In this document: positions 1-7,228 of the stretch, piece by piece
Position numbering within the stretch: position 1 is the first letter of the stretch
How the letters are laid out: each line of letters begins with the position of its first letter
Origin: a virus
DNA: 21,626 nt
Reading direction: 5' to 3' (one strand)
IMG/VR virus record: IMGVR_UViG_3300037170_000044
Location: 1 to 21,626 of that record
Translations under genes and position numbers: made by a program
The notes under the pieces: model-generated
The model's input: the letters and a program-made list of their open reading frames with translations, nothing else
The model's database searches: none
Told to the model about the DNA's origin: nothing

Positions 1-28
1 CCTCCGTAGAAGTCGCGCTCTTTCTGTG

Positions 29-529
29 TTAGTTCTTGATTAGGTTCGTGCTATGCTTATCCGTACAACCCGGCACGGCGCATTTGAACTGCCGTACTTC
101 ATTACGCTTCTTACCCTGATACTCCGTCTCCGCAAGCTCAACTTCCATTGTCTTGTTCAAGAGCGGCCCTTGATACTTCCACTGTGAAGGATCATCAGGA
201 TGTGTGTCGGAACCTTCAAAGAACCCCGGTAGTGTCAGGTGAGCTTTTTCAGTTCCAGCAAACTCATCCTGTACTTCTTCCATCGGCAAACCGGTAGCAT
301 GAACGAAGTCGAGGATAATGAAACCAGCCTTAGAATTAAGGCCAGCGAAAATCCTGCGGCCATCATACTCTGCGTTATTGATGATAGCAAGCTCGGCGTT
401 CAGTGACACAGACTCTCCATCCTTTGATGCCCTCGGACGGAAGTTCTTGATCTGTAGTGTGTACCATCCTGCTGGTACGGGCGATGCTCCAGTGAGTTCT
501 TCTTTCTGATACGACATTTGAAATGCCAT
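29..529 (-). CDS. DUF669-like phage protein, candidate ssDNA-binding protein
   Basis: A 166-aa acidic protein without signal or membrane segment. Its N-terminal half resembles phage DUF669 proteins: a PAGWYTLQI strand near residues 19-27, a basic patch with ASKDG near 34-38, then EYDGRRIFAGLN at 54-65. DUF669 proteins are commonly encoded next to Sak4-type recombinases and are thought to bind single-stranded DNA. The C-terminal tail has CAVPGC. The start is fixed by AAGGAG nine bases before the ATG. It is the last complete gene of the leftward operon and sits 37 bases after the RecA-fold ATPase gene. That pairing is the main support for a single-strand-annealing or SSB role. The fold assignment rests on motif resemblance only, so it could be another OB-fold-like early protein. 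Confidence 0.6.
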   Translation of the reverse strand: MAFQMSYQKEELTGASPVPAGWYTLQIKNFRPRASKDGESVSLNAELAIINNAEYDGRRIFAGLNSKAGFIILDFVHATGLPMEEVQDEFAGTEKAHLTLPGFFEGSDTHPDDPSQWKYQGPLLNKTMEVELAETEYQGKKRNEVRQFKCAVPGCTDKHSTNLIKN

Positions 530-566
530 TGTGTGCTGCTCCTTGCGCTTTGGTTTTGAAATCTGG

Positions 567-1349
567 TTAAAGTTTTGCTAACGCCGCTCGTTTAGCCTTA
601 TGCTTCGCAATCATGTCCATGATGTTAGGCGGTTCGGTAGCATCAAGTAACATTGTAGTCGATGCCGTCACATCATACGTTGGCTTGCAAGTGACTTTAT
701 AATTCTGCTTACCGTCAACCTGAATACGGTAAACTTCATTGAAAAGACTGAGAATATTTTGAAGATACTGAGGACTAACCACTACCTTTCCAGTGTATTT
801 GGTTTCATCCTTAGTAGACTCAGCGTTATCCTTTTCATCACGTTCGTGGAAAACAAAGATTATGTTCACTCCAAGTGGTACAAGCTCACCGATAAGATAT
901 TCGCAGTACCTTTGTACTCCTACCACAACGTCCCAGTCTTTTCCTTTGTATACAGTAGTAGAATTACCTACTCTAATACCCTTGAAAAGCGTAGGAGCTT
1001 GTCTGCGAATCTCGTCTTCGAGAGCTTTTACCATGAATGTAACAGAATCAAATACAACAGTTGTTGGAAGAGCTAGACCTTTAGCCTTATTTGCTTTCAT
1101 TACTGAAAGATCTGACTCAATCATAAGCATTGTTGGTTTAGAAAGAATAAACAAATCAGGTTTACCTTCCAGCGACTCAGCACGATCATCAAAGTCATAA
1201 TATCTGATCGGTCCCGGCGCCGTAGCAGCAAGCCAACTCTTCCCACTCTTCGGTACTCCCATAATTGCAATCTTGAGACGCTCTGTGGCGTGTACATCCT
1301 CAGAGCGTACTCCTGTCATATTCGTAAACACGTTTAGTGTTGTTGCCAT
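567..1349 (-). CDS. Sak4-like RecA-fold ATPase (AAA_24 type phage recombinase)
   Basis: A 260-aa P-loop ATPase. Walker A is GVPKSGKS at residues 31-38 and Walker B is TTVVFDSVTF at 96-105. A later strand with a polar end, IIFVFHERDEK, corresponds to the sensor/His region of phage Sak4 proteins. Length and layout fit the short RecA-like phage nucleotide-binding proteins (Sak4/AAA_24) that support single-strand annealing recombination. The start ATG overlaps the TAA of the upstream 63-aa gene (TAATG), with AAGGAG seven bases before it. Neighbours are a DUF669-like protein downstream and a Cas4/AddB-like nuclease upstream, a usual phage recombination set. The basic C-terminus (KHKAKRAALAKL) may contact DNA (inference). 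Confidence 0.82.
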   Translation of the reverse strand: MATTLNVFTNMTGVRSEDVHATERLKIAIMGVPKSGKSWLAATAPGPIRYYDFDDRAESLEGKPDLFILSKPTMLMIESDLSVMKANKAKGLALPTTVVFDSVTFMVKALEDEIRRQAPTLFKGIRVGNSTTVYKGKDWDVVVGVQRYCEYLIGELVPLGVNIIFVFHERDEKDNAESTKDETKYTGKVVVSPQYLQNILSLFNEVYRIQVDGKQNYKVTCKPTYDVTASTTMLLDATEPPNIMDMIAKHKAKRAALAKL

Positions 1350-1540
1350 TATGCTTCTCCTTCTTCCACGTGAGCCGAGAACCTTGTACCATCATGCTCA
1401 AAGGTAGCTTTTTGCTCAGCTAGGAAAAGCTCGGCTTCTTCTTTGGTGTCAAATGGTCCACGACGTTTTGATTTTGCGTTATTGCCAGCTCTTGCGCCCA
1501 CACCACAAACACCTTTTCCTACAACATACCACTTTGCCAT
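1349..1540 (-). CDS. Small basic phage protein, unknown function
   Basis: A 63-aa protein I do not recognise. Its N-terminus (MAKWYVVGKG) is followed by a basic GNNAKSKRRGPF segment near residues 19-30. It then has FDTKEEAELFLAEQ, a pattern common in small phage proteins that fold as beta-hairpin plus helix ('PFdtkeEAe.fl'). This suggests a compact SPOR/AP2-like nucleic-acid or peptide-binding fold, but that is weak inference. AAGGAG lies ten bases upstream of the ATG. The stop overlaps the start of the Sak4-like ATPase, so translation is probably coupled. Confidence 0.7.
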   Translation of the reverse strand: MAKWYVVGKGVCGVGARAGNNAKSKRRGPFDTKEEAELFLAEQKATFEHDGTRFSAHVEEGEA

Positions 1541-1562
1541 TGGATTCCTGCTCCTTTGGTAG

Positions 1563-1871
1563 TTACTTCTTTACGGTTGCTACAGATCCGGTATCTGCCA
1601 CTACAACAGCTTGCGCTGCTGCCAGAGCCGCCTCATCCGCAGTTATCTGTGCATCTTGTGTCATCTCACTGGAAGCATGAGCACGACACTTCTGATACTG
1701 CGTGACTGTTTGTGCTGCCGGATTCTCGTCTGTTGGCGTGTCAGTAGTAATTGTGACAAGAAAATCACCTGCTCGCCAGCATTGCATATGATTTGCAAGC
1801 ATCTGCTGGCACTTAGTAATCTGCAAATTCGGCAGACTTGTTACAGGTTCGTACGTTTTCGTTGTTGCCAT
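1563..1871 (-). CDS. Hypothetical protein, 102 aa
   Basis: I do not recognise this protein. It has a Thr-rich start, a central region with three Cys (CQQMLANHMQCW and QKCRAH) and an Ala-rich C-terminus (ADEAALAAAQAVVVADTG). No membrane segment or signal peptide is evident. The start has a strong AAGGAG six bases before the ATG. It lies inside the recombination operon between the Cas4-like nuclease and a 63-aa gene, with only about 22 bases on either side, so it is co-transcribed with them. The Cys/His content could bind a metal, but the spacing fits no family I know. Confidence 0.7.
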   Translation of the reverse strand: MATTKTYEPVTSLPNLQITKCQQMLANHMQCWRAGDFLVTITTDTPTDENPAAQTVTQYQKCRAHASSEMTQDAQITADEAALAAAQAVVVADTGSVATVKK

Positions 1872-1893
1872 GTGCTACTCCTTCTCCTGCTTG

Positions 1894-2952
1894 TTAAAAT
1901 GTTGTAGGTTGAACAGCTTCCGTATCCCATATCGGTAGCTTAAGGAAACCATTGTTGAGAGTAGCTTGTTCCGCTTCTCTAGAACTCTGTCTGCATACAT
2001 CTCTGAACGCACACGTTGTCATGTGCCAGTTTGTGCAAGCTGTTGTGTTGCGCCAAAGAGGAGAACTAGCTGCAAAACTCTCTGTATCGAGAATTAGATG
2101 CTGTACAGTTGCAAGCATCCTATAACGATAGGCTTCGAGCTGCTCTGTTGTCTTCCTAATCGGTACACGCTTAAACCGTTCTTGCGGCGTGGAAGCTGGC
2201 TTCTTCTGAATCAAGTTCATCAGAATCTTCGAGCAATCACGTTTCAAGAGCTGATCCTCTGGTACAAACTGAGGAAGAATCTTTGAGAGTGCATAGATAT
2301 AGCCTGTCGGACCTTCCTCTGTCTCAAACTGCATCCCAGGATCGCCGCGAAAGGCTCCCATTGTCTTATGATCCATAGGACAGATGAAATAGCCATCGTC
2401 TACGATCAGATCCATTCTACCGGCAAGGTAAATTTCAATATCCTCGCCAATGAATAAGGGAACTTCACCGTTTCTACCGAATGAGACTTCTGTGCCAAGA
2501 ACTCTGATCTTCTCATTCAACGGCGACATTACAGACGCATACTGCATTAACAAGCCAGCGAAACCGAATACGCCGCCGATAACCTTAAACTCCTTATGTT
2601 CTGAGTGTGCATCCATGTTCATTTCTTGCCATTCGGCCATAGCACGGACAGAAGCCCACTTAGTAACATCAAAGTCAAGATTCTTAAACTCCTGATAGTA
2701 CATCTCCAGCATCTTGTGAAGTAGAACACCAAAATCCAAGTACCACGCACGTTCTTTTTCTCCTTCTTTGACGCCGGATTTCTTTTGATAACCTTGGACG
2801 TTGGAGTAAAAGAAATGTTGAGCACAATTTCTATAAGTGCTTAACATGTGGTTATCTATGACGACAATCAACTTCTGCTTGGCCTCATCGTAGCGTACCC
2901 ACGGCAACGGTGTACGATTAAGAAACTCAATCAACTGACCGGAGGGTTTCAT
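1894..2952 (-). CDS. PD-(D/E)XK nuclease, Cas4/AddB-like with putative Fe-S cluster
   Basis: A 352-aa member of the RecB/Cas4-type nuclease superfamily. Visible elements are STYRNCAQHFFY at 38-49 with Cys43; FGVLLHKMLEMYY at 74-86, the conserved His helix; GTEVSF (Glu155); and GRMDLIVDD with Asp181. The catalytic strand is CPMDHKT, with Asp194 and Lys196. C-terminal Cys306, Cys314 and Cys320 with Cys43 match the one-plus-three Cys layout that holds a 4Fe-4S cluster in Cas4 and AddB. In phages such enzymes act as 5'-3' or single-strand exonucleases feeding recombination, and here a Sak4-like ATPase lies three genes downstream. GGAG sits six bases before the ATG, and the ATG directly follows the TAG of the DUF3310 gene. 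Substrate polarity cannot be read from sequence. Confidence 0.85.
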   Translation of the reverse strand: MKPSGQLIEFLNRTPLPWVRYDEAKQKLIVVIDNHMLSTYRNCAQHFFYSNVQGYQKKSGVKEGEKERAWYLDFGVLLHKMLEMYYQEFKNLDFDVTKWASVRAMAEWQEMNMDAHSEHKEFKVIGGVFGFAGLLMQYASVMSPLNEKIRVLGTEVSFGRNGEVPLFIGEDIEIYLAGRMDLIVDDGYFICPMDHKTMGAFRGDPGMQFETEEGPTGYIYALSKILPQFVPEDQLLKRDCSKILMNLIQKKPASTPQERFKRVPIRKTTEQLEAYRYRMLATVQHLILDTESFAASSPLWRNTTACTNWHMTTCAFRDVCRQSSREAEQATLNNGFLKLPIWDTEAVQPTTF

Positions 2953-3234
2953 CTACTTCTCCAATTCTGCAATTTGCTTGCTGAGATAAAACTGAGCCTT
3001 CTTCAAGTCTTGCAGCATATTACCTTTGTGCTGTGCTCTAGCAACATACTTTACAACCTGCCAAAGCAGTGGACTCGTTGGAAACCAATCCTGTAACACA
3101 TCTATAACCTCAAAATCACCAAAGGTATAGTGTGAAGGATGGTTCACTAGATCGTCGCCGAGAAGTTTAAGAGATTCTTCTGCGTTCTTTTTCAACTCAG
3201 AATTAATCACGTTTACACCTGGTAAATTTTTCAC
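2953..3234 (-). CDS. DUF3310 (SaV-like) phage protein
   Basis: A 93-aa protein whose core VNHPSHYTFGDFEVIDVLQD (residues 30-49) and the later KYVARAQHKGN and DLKKAQFYLSKQI match the widespread phage DUF3310 family. The family is sometimes labelled nucleotide kinase in databases, but that activity has no motif support here; there is no P-loop. The start is GTG, chosen because AGGAG lies five bases upstream, and that AGGAG overlaps the TAG stop of the preceding zinc-protein gene. The gene abuts the Cas4-like nuclease gene directly. The role is probably in early DNA metabolism, by context only. Confidence 0.88.
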   Translation of the reverse strand: MKNLPGVNVINSELKKNAEESLKLLGDDLVNHPSHYTFGDFEVIDVLQDWFPTSPLLWQVVKYVARAQHKGNMLQDLKKAQFYLSKQIAELEK

Positions 3235-3242
3235 TGTATCTC

Positions 3243-4013
3243 CTACGCTTTCTTCAGCATCGCAGCTATCTTATCCATCGTCATTCCTTTAGCGGCCATA
3301 TTCTTGAGCAGCGCCGCTATTTGTTCTTGCGCTTTGGTCTTTGACACTGTACGGGTTTTCTTCACCGTTGTCGTAGTAGTATGATTCACATCTGTCACTG
3401 AAGGTGTTAAGTGAATCTTCACACCAGCGTACCTGTGCATCTTAGCTGTGCGACGTTGCTCTTGCTCAGTACACATCAGCGATAGGATATTTCGATGATA
3501 CTCAATACTCAAATCAAGCTCAAGATCTGAAAGTTCGTTGATCTTACGCTGTGCAAAGAGCCAATCCAGACCGCTAATCTGTATTTCTCTGGCTCTGCGC
3601 CGATAAAACACTATGTCACCCTGGTCATTTTTGTGCTCATAAGTTTTAGTAACAACACTCTTAGACACCGAAATATCACTCAGACAATTCACACAATACT
3701 GTGCATCAATCGTAGAAGCAAAGTGAAAACAAAACGGTTGGCCACACCGAGCACAGGTTATAACTGACGTTGGATGGGTGAGGTTTAGCTCAAGACACAC
3801 ATCACATACTGTCGCTGTTAAATGGGAGTCTTCAACTTCTGTTGGCTCTGCCGGAATATCCGTGTGTGAGGCTTCTTCTGCTGTGATTTCTTCCGGCTCA
3901 TCCGTCGGCGCAAAGATTTCTTCCGCCGGAGATTCTGCTTCGGCATCTCTAGCATCTTCTTCACCTTCTGTATCAGCTAGATCACCAATCACGAAATCAT
4001 CGTGCTCTGCCAT
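3243..4013 (-). CDS. Acidic protein with FYVE/RING-like cross-brace zinc finger
   Basis: A 256-aa protein. Residues 1-65 are strongly acidic and probably disordered. Residues 70-110 hold eight potential zinc ligands in cross-brace order: C70xxC73, C87xxC90, C95xH97, C107xxC110. The CARCGQPFC stretch and the closing QYCVNC resemble FYVE or RING domains more than ribbon fingers. A middle region (about 120-185) has a basic FYRRRAREIQ segment. The C-terminal tail is Thr/Lys-rich and ends in a short helix with KNMAAKGMTMDKIAAM. AAGGAG lies seven bases before the ATG. It is the second gene of the recombination operon. A DNA- or protein-binding adaptor role is inference; I know of no assigned function. 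Confidence 0.75.
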   Translation of the reverse strand: MAEHDDFVIGDLADTEGEEDARDAEAESPAEEIFAPTDEPEEITAEEASHTDIPAEPTEVEDSHLTATVCDVCLELNLTHPTSVITCARCGQPFCFHFASTIDAQYCVNCLSDISVSKSVVTKTYEHKNDQGDIVFYRRRAREIQISGLDWLFAQRKINELSDLELDLSIEYHRNILSLMCTEQEQRRTAKMHRYAGVKIHLTPSVTDVNHTTTTTVKKTRTVSKTKAQEQIAALLKNMAAKGMTMDKIAAMLKKA

Positions 4014-4031
4014 GCTATTCTCCTTGTGTGC

Positions 4032-4268
4032 TTATGTTGCAGAAACTTGTTTGATCTTATTGCTCTTTAGAGCCTGCTCGGCCCTAGCCATTTCCTCTAG
4101 AGCTAGAGGGTAGACATTTGTAGGTAGTTGTTTAGATAAGAATAAGTGTAACAGGACACGCATTAAGGCGCTCTTGCTAAGTTGCGGATAATCTACTTTA
4201 AGCGCCTCGTTTTGTGCTACGAATATGCGGGCGGTCATCGCTACGGTCGGTCCGGTTCGGGTGGTCAT
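4032..4268 (-). CDS. Small leading protein of recombination operon, possibly leaderless, RHH-like helix
   Basis: A 78-aa basic protein I do not recognise. Its middle, YPQLSKSALMRVLLHLFLS (about 33-51), looks like the first helix of ribbon-helix-helix repressors (S-x-S-A-x-x-R-x-x-L), but the preceding strand is not convincing. The start at 4268 has no Shine-Dalgarno sequence. Its ATG lies exactly six bases past a TATCAT -10 box, so the mRNA could begin on the start codon. An in-frame ATG at 4238 (MTARIF) is the alternative start, also without a clear ribosome site. As first gene of the operon running to the left window edge, it is a reasonable candidate for an autoregulator (inference). Confidence 0.6.
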   Translation of the reverse strand: MTTRTGPTVAMTARIFVAQNEALKVDYPQLSKSALMRVLLHLFLSKQLPTNVYPLALEEMARAEQALKSNKIKQVSAT

Positions 4269-4274
4269 GTACCC

Positions 4275-4303
4275 ATGATACTCGCCTGTATGCTCGCAGT
4301 CAA
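4275..4303 (-). promoter_or_regulatory. Sigma70-like promoter of the recombination operon
   Basis: On the minus strand TTGACT (4298-4303) and TATCAT (4275-4280) are separated by 17 bases. The ATG of the 78-aa gene begins six bases after the -10 box, which would put the transcription start on or next to that ATG. It lies between the terminator at 4359-4394 and the eight-gene operon. Confidence 0.72.
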
Positions 4304-4358
4304 GGGGCGAAAAATGGCCGTATGCACCTTTGTTTTCAACGACTTAGCCCAAATCCCG

Positions 4359-4394
4359 AAAATGGAAGGCCCGCCCTTAGGTCGAAGCGGGCCT
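4359..4394 (-). terminator. Intrinsic terminator after the DUF2778-like gene
   Basis: An 8-bp GC-rich stem (AGGCCCGC / GCGGGCCT, arms 4387-4394 and 4367-4374) has a 12-base loop and is followed on the minus strand by TCCATTTT. It begins 25 bases past the stop of the 137-aa gene and separates the FtsK/VWA operon from the recombination operon. The U-tract is short, so termination may be partial. Confidence 0.7.
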
Positions 4395-4419
4395 ACCGAG
4401 TGAGCTAGTGTGAGCGCTC

Positions 4420-4833
4420 TTACAGCACCTCCAACGTATCACCATCAGTCCACAGACTTCTTACCCAGTGCGGACTTATGATACAACCGTCTGAGGCATT
4501 GTGAGACATATCGGATGTGTCACCGTGGTTCATAAACGCACACCGACCAAACATGCGGTTCGTTGGTGCAGGATTAAGCCGCCAACACTGTGGACCGCGC
4601 TTAGGATCGTCAAATGGGCCAGAGAAGGTGTATGTTCCTGCTGGAAGCGGACCTTTGTCTTGAAGATTCTGAGAGTGGATGTCGTTGAGATACGCTGCAT
4701 TGCCGCTGTAGCCAAAGCCAATGAGTTCTAAGTCTGTTGGCCTTACAGAGTTGTCAAGCGTAACAGGTCCAGTACCTGCTTCAACAGAGCGCCTGAAGAA
4801 AGTGCCCCAGTAGCGATCGTAGTAGTATTTCAT
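4420..4833 (-). CDS. DUF2778/Tlde1-like L,D-transpeptidase-fold enzyme
   Basis: A 137-aa protein matching the DUF2778 (Tlde1) pattern. It has GFGYSGNAAYLND at 39-51, then KGPLPAGTYTF at 60-70, and the catalytic region MNHGDTSDMSHNASDGCI at 101-118. His103, Ser114, Gly116 and Cys117 form the H...SxGC motif of YkuD-like L,D-transpeptidases. Family members act on peptidoglycan stem peptides as L,D-carboxypeptidases or transpeptidases. The best-known ones are type VI secretion toxins. No signal peptide is visible, so export would need a holin or another route. The start has AAGGAG five bases upstream and overlaps the TGA of the Cys-rich gene. It could be a lysis enzyme, a cell-wall modifier or an anti-competitor factor; the sequence does not decide. 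Confidence 0.78.
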   Translation of the reverse strand: MKYYYDRYWGTFFRRSVEAGTGPVTLDNSVRPTDLELIGFGYSGNAAYLNDIHSQNLQDKGPLPAGTYTFSGPFDDPKRGPQCWRLNPAPTNRMFGRCAFMNHGDTSDMSHNASDGCIISPHWVRSLWTDGDTLEVL

Positions 4834-5075
4834 TCTGGCTCCTTGAAATGAAGACAGTCGCAGTTAGCTTCGCTACAGTCTTCATCATAGTTAACATGGG
4901 ATTCTCTCATATGAGCACAGCAAGCACAAAGATCAGCAACGTGCTCATACCAATAGGGGTCGTCATCCTGCTCTTCATCAGGATCAACTAGTCCTGCATC
5001 TTGAGGAGAGATGTAATCTCCTCCGCAGTGCTGCTGCTCCATCAGAGATTCTGCTTCTTGCTTAGATTGAGGCAT
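4830..5075 (-). CDS. Acidic Cys/His-rich small protein, putative metal binder
   Basis: An 81-aa acidic protein. The C-terminal third carries CACCAHMRESH followed by EDCSEANCDCLHF. This CxxCxH...H...C....CxCxxF arrangement recurs in small phage proteins and probably binds zinc. The first half is rich in Asp/Glu (DPDEEQDDDPYW). AAGGAG is present seven bases before the ATG. The gene overlaps the 3' end of the FtsK-like gene by 14 bases and its TGA overlaps the start of the DUF2778-like gene, so the three are translationally linked. Function is unknown. Confidence 0.75.
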   Translation of the reverse strand: MPQSKQEAESLMEQQHCGGDYISPQDAGLVDPDEEQDDDPYWYEHVADLCACCAHMRESHVNYDEDCSEANCDCLHFKEPE

Positions 5076-6234
5076 ACTGTCTCCTTATGTTCTCATTCTG
5101 TGTGAGAATGTTAGCAATATCGTTGATTGATACGAACGCGCTGTGCGCTCGCTTGACGGTATCGGAACCTGCTATCTTGTACAAGTAATCTCCCATACCG
5201 AGTAGATTCTCGGCGCCGGTTTCGTCAAGAATAACGCGAGAATCCATCGAGCTTGGCAACTTGAAGGATACTCTAGCAGGAAAGTTTGCTTTAATATCCC
5301 CAGAGATTACCTTGACTGAAGGCCGTTGAGTAGCAAGAATTAAATGTACTCCAGCAGCCCTAGAGATTTGTGCAATGGTTTTCAAGAGTGAGTGTATTGA
5401 CGGTGGACGCATTTTACGCTCGATCTGTGCTAAGAATGCGTTATCCTGATCTAGCACATCCGCCAGCTCGTCGATGATAAGAATCTTGTACTTGAACTTC
5501 TTATCACCGTAGCCATTGATTGTGCTGTTCCACTCTCCAATGTTCCGCGCTAACCCACTCATTTGGGCATTTCGCAACCTAACATCTTCAAGTAAAACCG
5601 TAAGCGCGGCTCTGAGATCAGAGATGTTGTTGAGTACGTATTTAACATGCTCAAGTCCCTTGAATAATACGAGATCAAGATTCTTAGTATCCACAAGGAT
5701 AAACTCAAGCTCTTCCGGAGAACGAAACAGAGAAAGCGAGCAAATAAGCTGTGCGGTAAATACGCTTTTCCCTGAGTTAGTAGCTCCCGCGACCAGTAAA
5801 TGCGGCTGCTGAGCAAGATCAGCATAAAGGTGTTCTCCGATAGTGGATTGACCTAGTAACAGAGGCAGCGCCATTCCACGAGTAAGTTCCGAGGTCATCA
5901 TTTTATGCAAGCAAGCATCAAACTGTATGGTTTGACGGTCTGCACGTGGAACAGAAATAGCAACTTCGCCGAGAGCACGTTCTACACGAACGGACTCTAC
6001 AGCAAGAGAGCCAGCAAACTCTTCTTCTTTGTTGAGGATGCTGGAGAATTTAGGCTCACCGAGAGGTTTGAAGTAGAAGATACGAACCACCGGACCCTCT
6101 ACCATACGGGAGAAGAGCGCGCTGAAGCCTAGCACAAAAAGCTTTCTCGTCAGCGTCGTGACTTGATGCTGGATGAGCGGGCTGTATTGTGCTAGACGTT
6201 CAGATTGTTTTTGCGCGGCTTCAGAAGGAAGCAT
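5062..6234 (-). CDS. FtsK/SpoIIIE-type DNA translocase motor
   Basis: A 390-aa protein with the two-part FtsK motor. An alpha-domain-like region (about 45-100) contains GPVVRIFYFKP and AVESVRV...VAISVPRADR. The RecA-fold beta domain has Walker A GATNSGKS at 150-157, Walker B ILIIDELADV at 251-260, ATQRPS at 301-306 and the FtsK signature DSRVILDETGAENLLGMGDY at 331-350. The N-terminal membrane anchor and the C-terminal gamma (KOPS-reading) domain of chromosomal FtsK are absent, so it is a minimal soluble motor. AAGGAG lies six bases before the ATG, inside the end of the upstream 68-aa gene. Likely role: moving along dsDNA during replication, transfer or segregation of phage DNA. Its coexpression with VWA and J-domain proteins is unusual. 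Confidence 0.92.
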   Translation of the reverse strand: MLPSEAAQKQSERLAQYSPLIQHQVTTLTRKLFVLGFSALFSRMVEGPVVRIFYFKPLGEPKFSSILNKEEEFAGSLAVESVRVERALGEVAISVPRADRQTIQFDACLHKMMTSELTRGMALPLLLGQSTIGEHLYADLAQQPHLLVAGATNSGKSVFTAQLICSLSLFRSPEELEFILVDTKNLDLVLFKGLEHVKYVLNNISDLRAALTVLLEDVRLRNAQMSGLARNIGEWNSTINGYGDKKFKYKILIIDELADVLDQDNAFLAQIERKMRPPSIHSLLKTIAQISRAAGVHLILATQRPSVKVISGDIKANFPARVSFKLPSSMDSRVILDETGAENLLGMGDYLYKIAGSDTVKRAHSAFVSINDIANILTQNENIRRQYASI

Positions 6235-6441
6235 TTATGACTCCTTCTTGCAGAGTTTCTGGAAATACGCTAACTGATTCTCCATGCAATCCGATCCAAG
6301 TTCCAAATGACAGACACCTGGACCAGTATGCACGTAGAGTTGGTGGAATTCAAAACCTTTTCCTACAGGCTTTCTGCCGTAGGTGAGAATAGTTACAGTA
6401 GTTAGTTTCTTGAGCCTTGACTCAAACTCACGCATTCTCAT
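6235..6441 (-). CDS. Hypothetical protein, 68 aa
   Basis: I do not recognise this protein. The N-terminus is basic and helical (REFESRLKKLTT), followed by a predicted beta-rich part (VTILTYGRKPVGKGFEFHQ) and a C-terminal helix. Three Cys are present (VCHLEL, SDCMEN, KLCKK). It is packed tightly between the VWA gene (ATGA overlap at 6438-6441) and the FtsK-like gene, whose ribosome site lies in its last codons. Such tight coupling suggests it acts with those two products. The ribosome site for this gene is weak (GGGG about 7 bases upstream), consistent with coupling. Confidence 0.7.
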   Translation of the reverse strand: MRMREFESRLKKLTTVTILTYGRKPVGKGFEFHQLYVHTGPGVCHLELGSDCMENQLAYFQKLCKKES

Positions 6442-7217
6442 TTTTGTGCCCCACTTTCTACTTGCGCTCTGAAGCTAGCAGACGCCAGCATCAAACGATG
6501 GCACGGCGCGAGATACTTGAACGCTTGCGCGAAGTTTACCTTCGCAGGATCGAAGTGCAGAAAATAGCCTCCGGTTTTGGAAGAGAGATATTTCAGAAGC
6601 TCAATTTCCTTGCGCTCATACTCTGCTCCTACACCAAAGTATACAGTATCAATCGGGATACCAGAACCTGTAGCTTTGGCAATCTTAATGATAACGTCAG
6701 CAGAGTGAATCCACGGATTGGAATTAGAACCATAATAAGTATCTAATTCTTCTCCATAGTCTGCCGCTAGAGCGTCCGTCGGCGAGCCGTCAGTAAAAGC
6801 GATTAGCCGAGTCAGCGTGGGCGTAGCTTCAAGAGCTTTCTTGAGAGTGTTAAAAAACGGTGTTCCACCACTCCGTAGATTTATCTCACGAATATCCGTA
6901 GCGAGCTTTAGCAAATTACTCTCAAGCTGTGTATCACACGCTGTAGAGTTCATAAAATGAATCGCCACGGAAGTTTGATTGGGAATACAATTCCGCAGAT
7001 ACTCAATCATTCCAAGTTTTGCATCATAAATGTAACCGCCCATAGAACCAGAATCATCAAATACAATTCTGTTTCGGTCTGGGCACTCGCCGGGTGGAAT
7101 ATAGCGCACGATTGCACTAGGATTCGTCCCTGCTGGAGCTGTGGATGCTTTGAGAGCTTCGATAGCTGCTCGCTTGGCGTCCACGGCGTTTTTAGGGTTT
7201 TGGATTTGAAAGCCCAT
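6438..7217 (-). CDS. VWA-domain protein with complete MIDAS
   Basis: A 259-aa von Willebrand factor A protein. The metal-ion-dependent adhesion site is complete: DDSGS (Asp54, Ser56, Ser58), SGGTPF (Thr119) and FTDGSPTD (Asp143). VWA domains bind partner proteins through a divalent metal; in prokaryotes they often pair with AAA+ or other ATPases in remodelling complexes. I chose the ATG at 7217 because AGGAG lies nine bases upstream. An in-frame ATG at 7250 has no ribosome site and sits inside the 39-aa micro-gene. Residues 1-45 form a helical, Ala-rich lead-in. The C-terminus is basic-hydrophobic. The gene overlaps the downstream 68-aa gene by 4 bases. The partner may be the FtsK-like motor or the J-domain protein (inference). 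Confidence 0.85.
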   Translation of the reverse strand: MGFQIQNPKNAVDAKRAAIEALKASTAPAGTNPSAIVRYIPPGECPDRNRIVFDDSGSMGGYIYDAKLGMIEYLRNCIPNQTSVAIHFMNSTACDTQLESNLLKLATDIREINLRSGGTPFFNTLKKALEATPTLTRLIAFTDGSPTDALAADYGEELDTYYGSNSNPWIHSADVIIKIAKATGSGIPIDTVYFGVGAEYERKEIELLKYLSSKTGGYFLHFDPAKVNFAQAFKYLAPCHRLMLASASFRAQVESGAQK

Positions 7218-7228
7218 TGCTGATTCTC

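Noticed and set aside
1-28. Possible next leftward gene at the window edge
   Set aside because: Only a CGGAGG ribosome-site-like end on the minus strand is visible; no start codon lies within the window.
2953-3234. Nucleotide kinase label often attached to DUF3310
   Set aside because: No P-loop or kinase motif is present in this protein.
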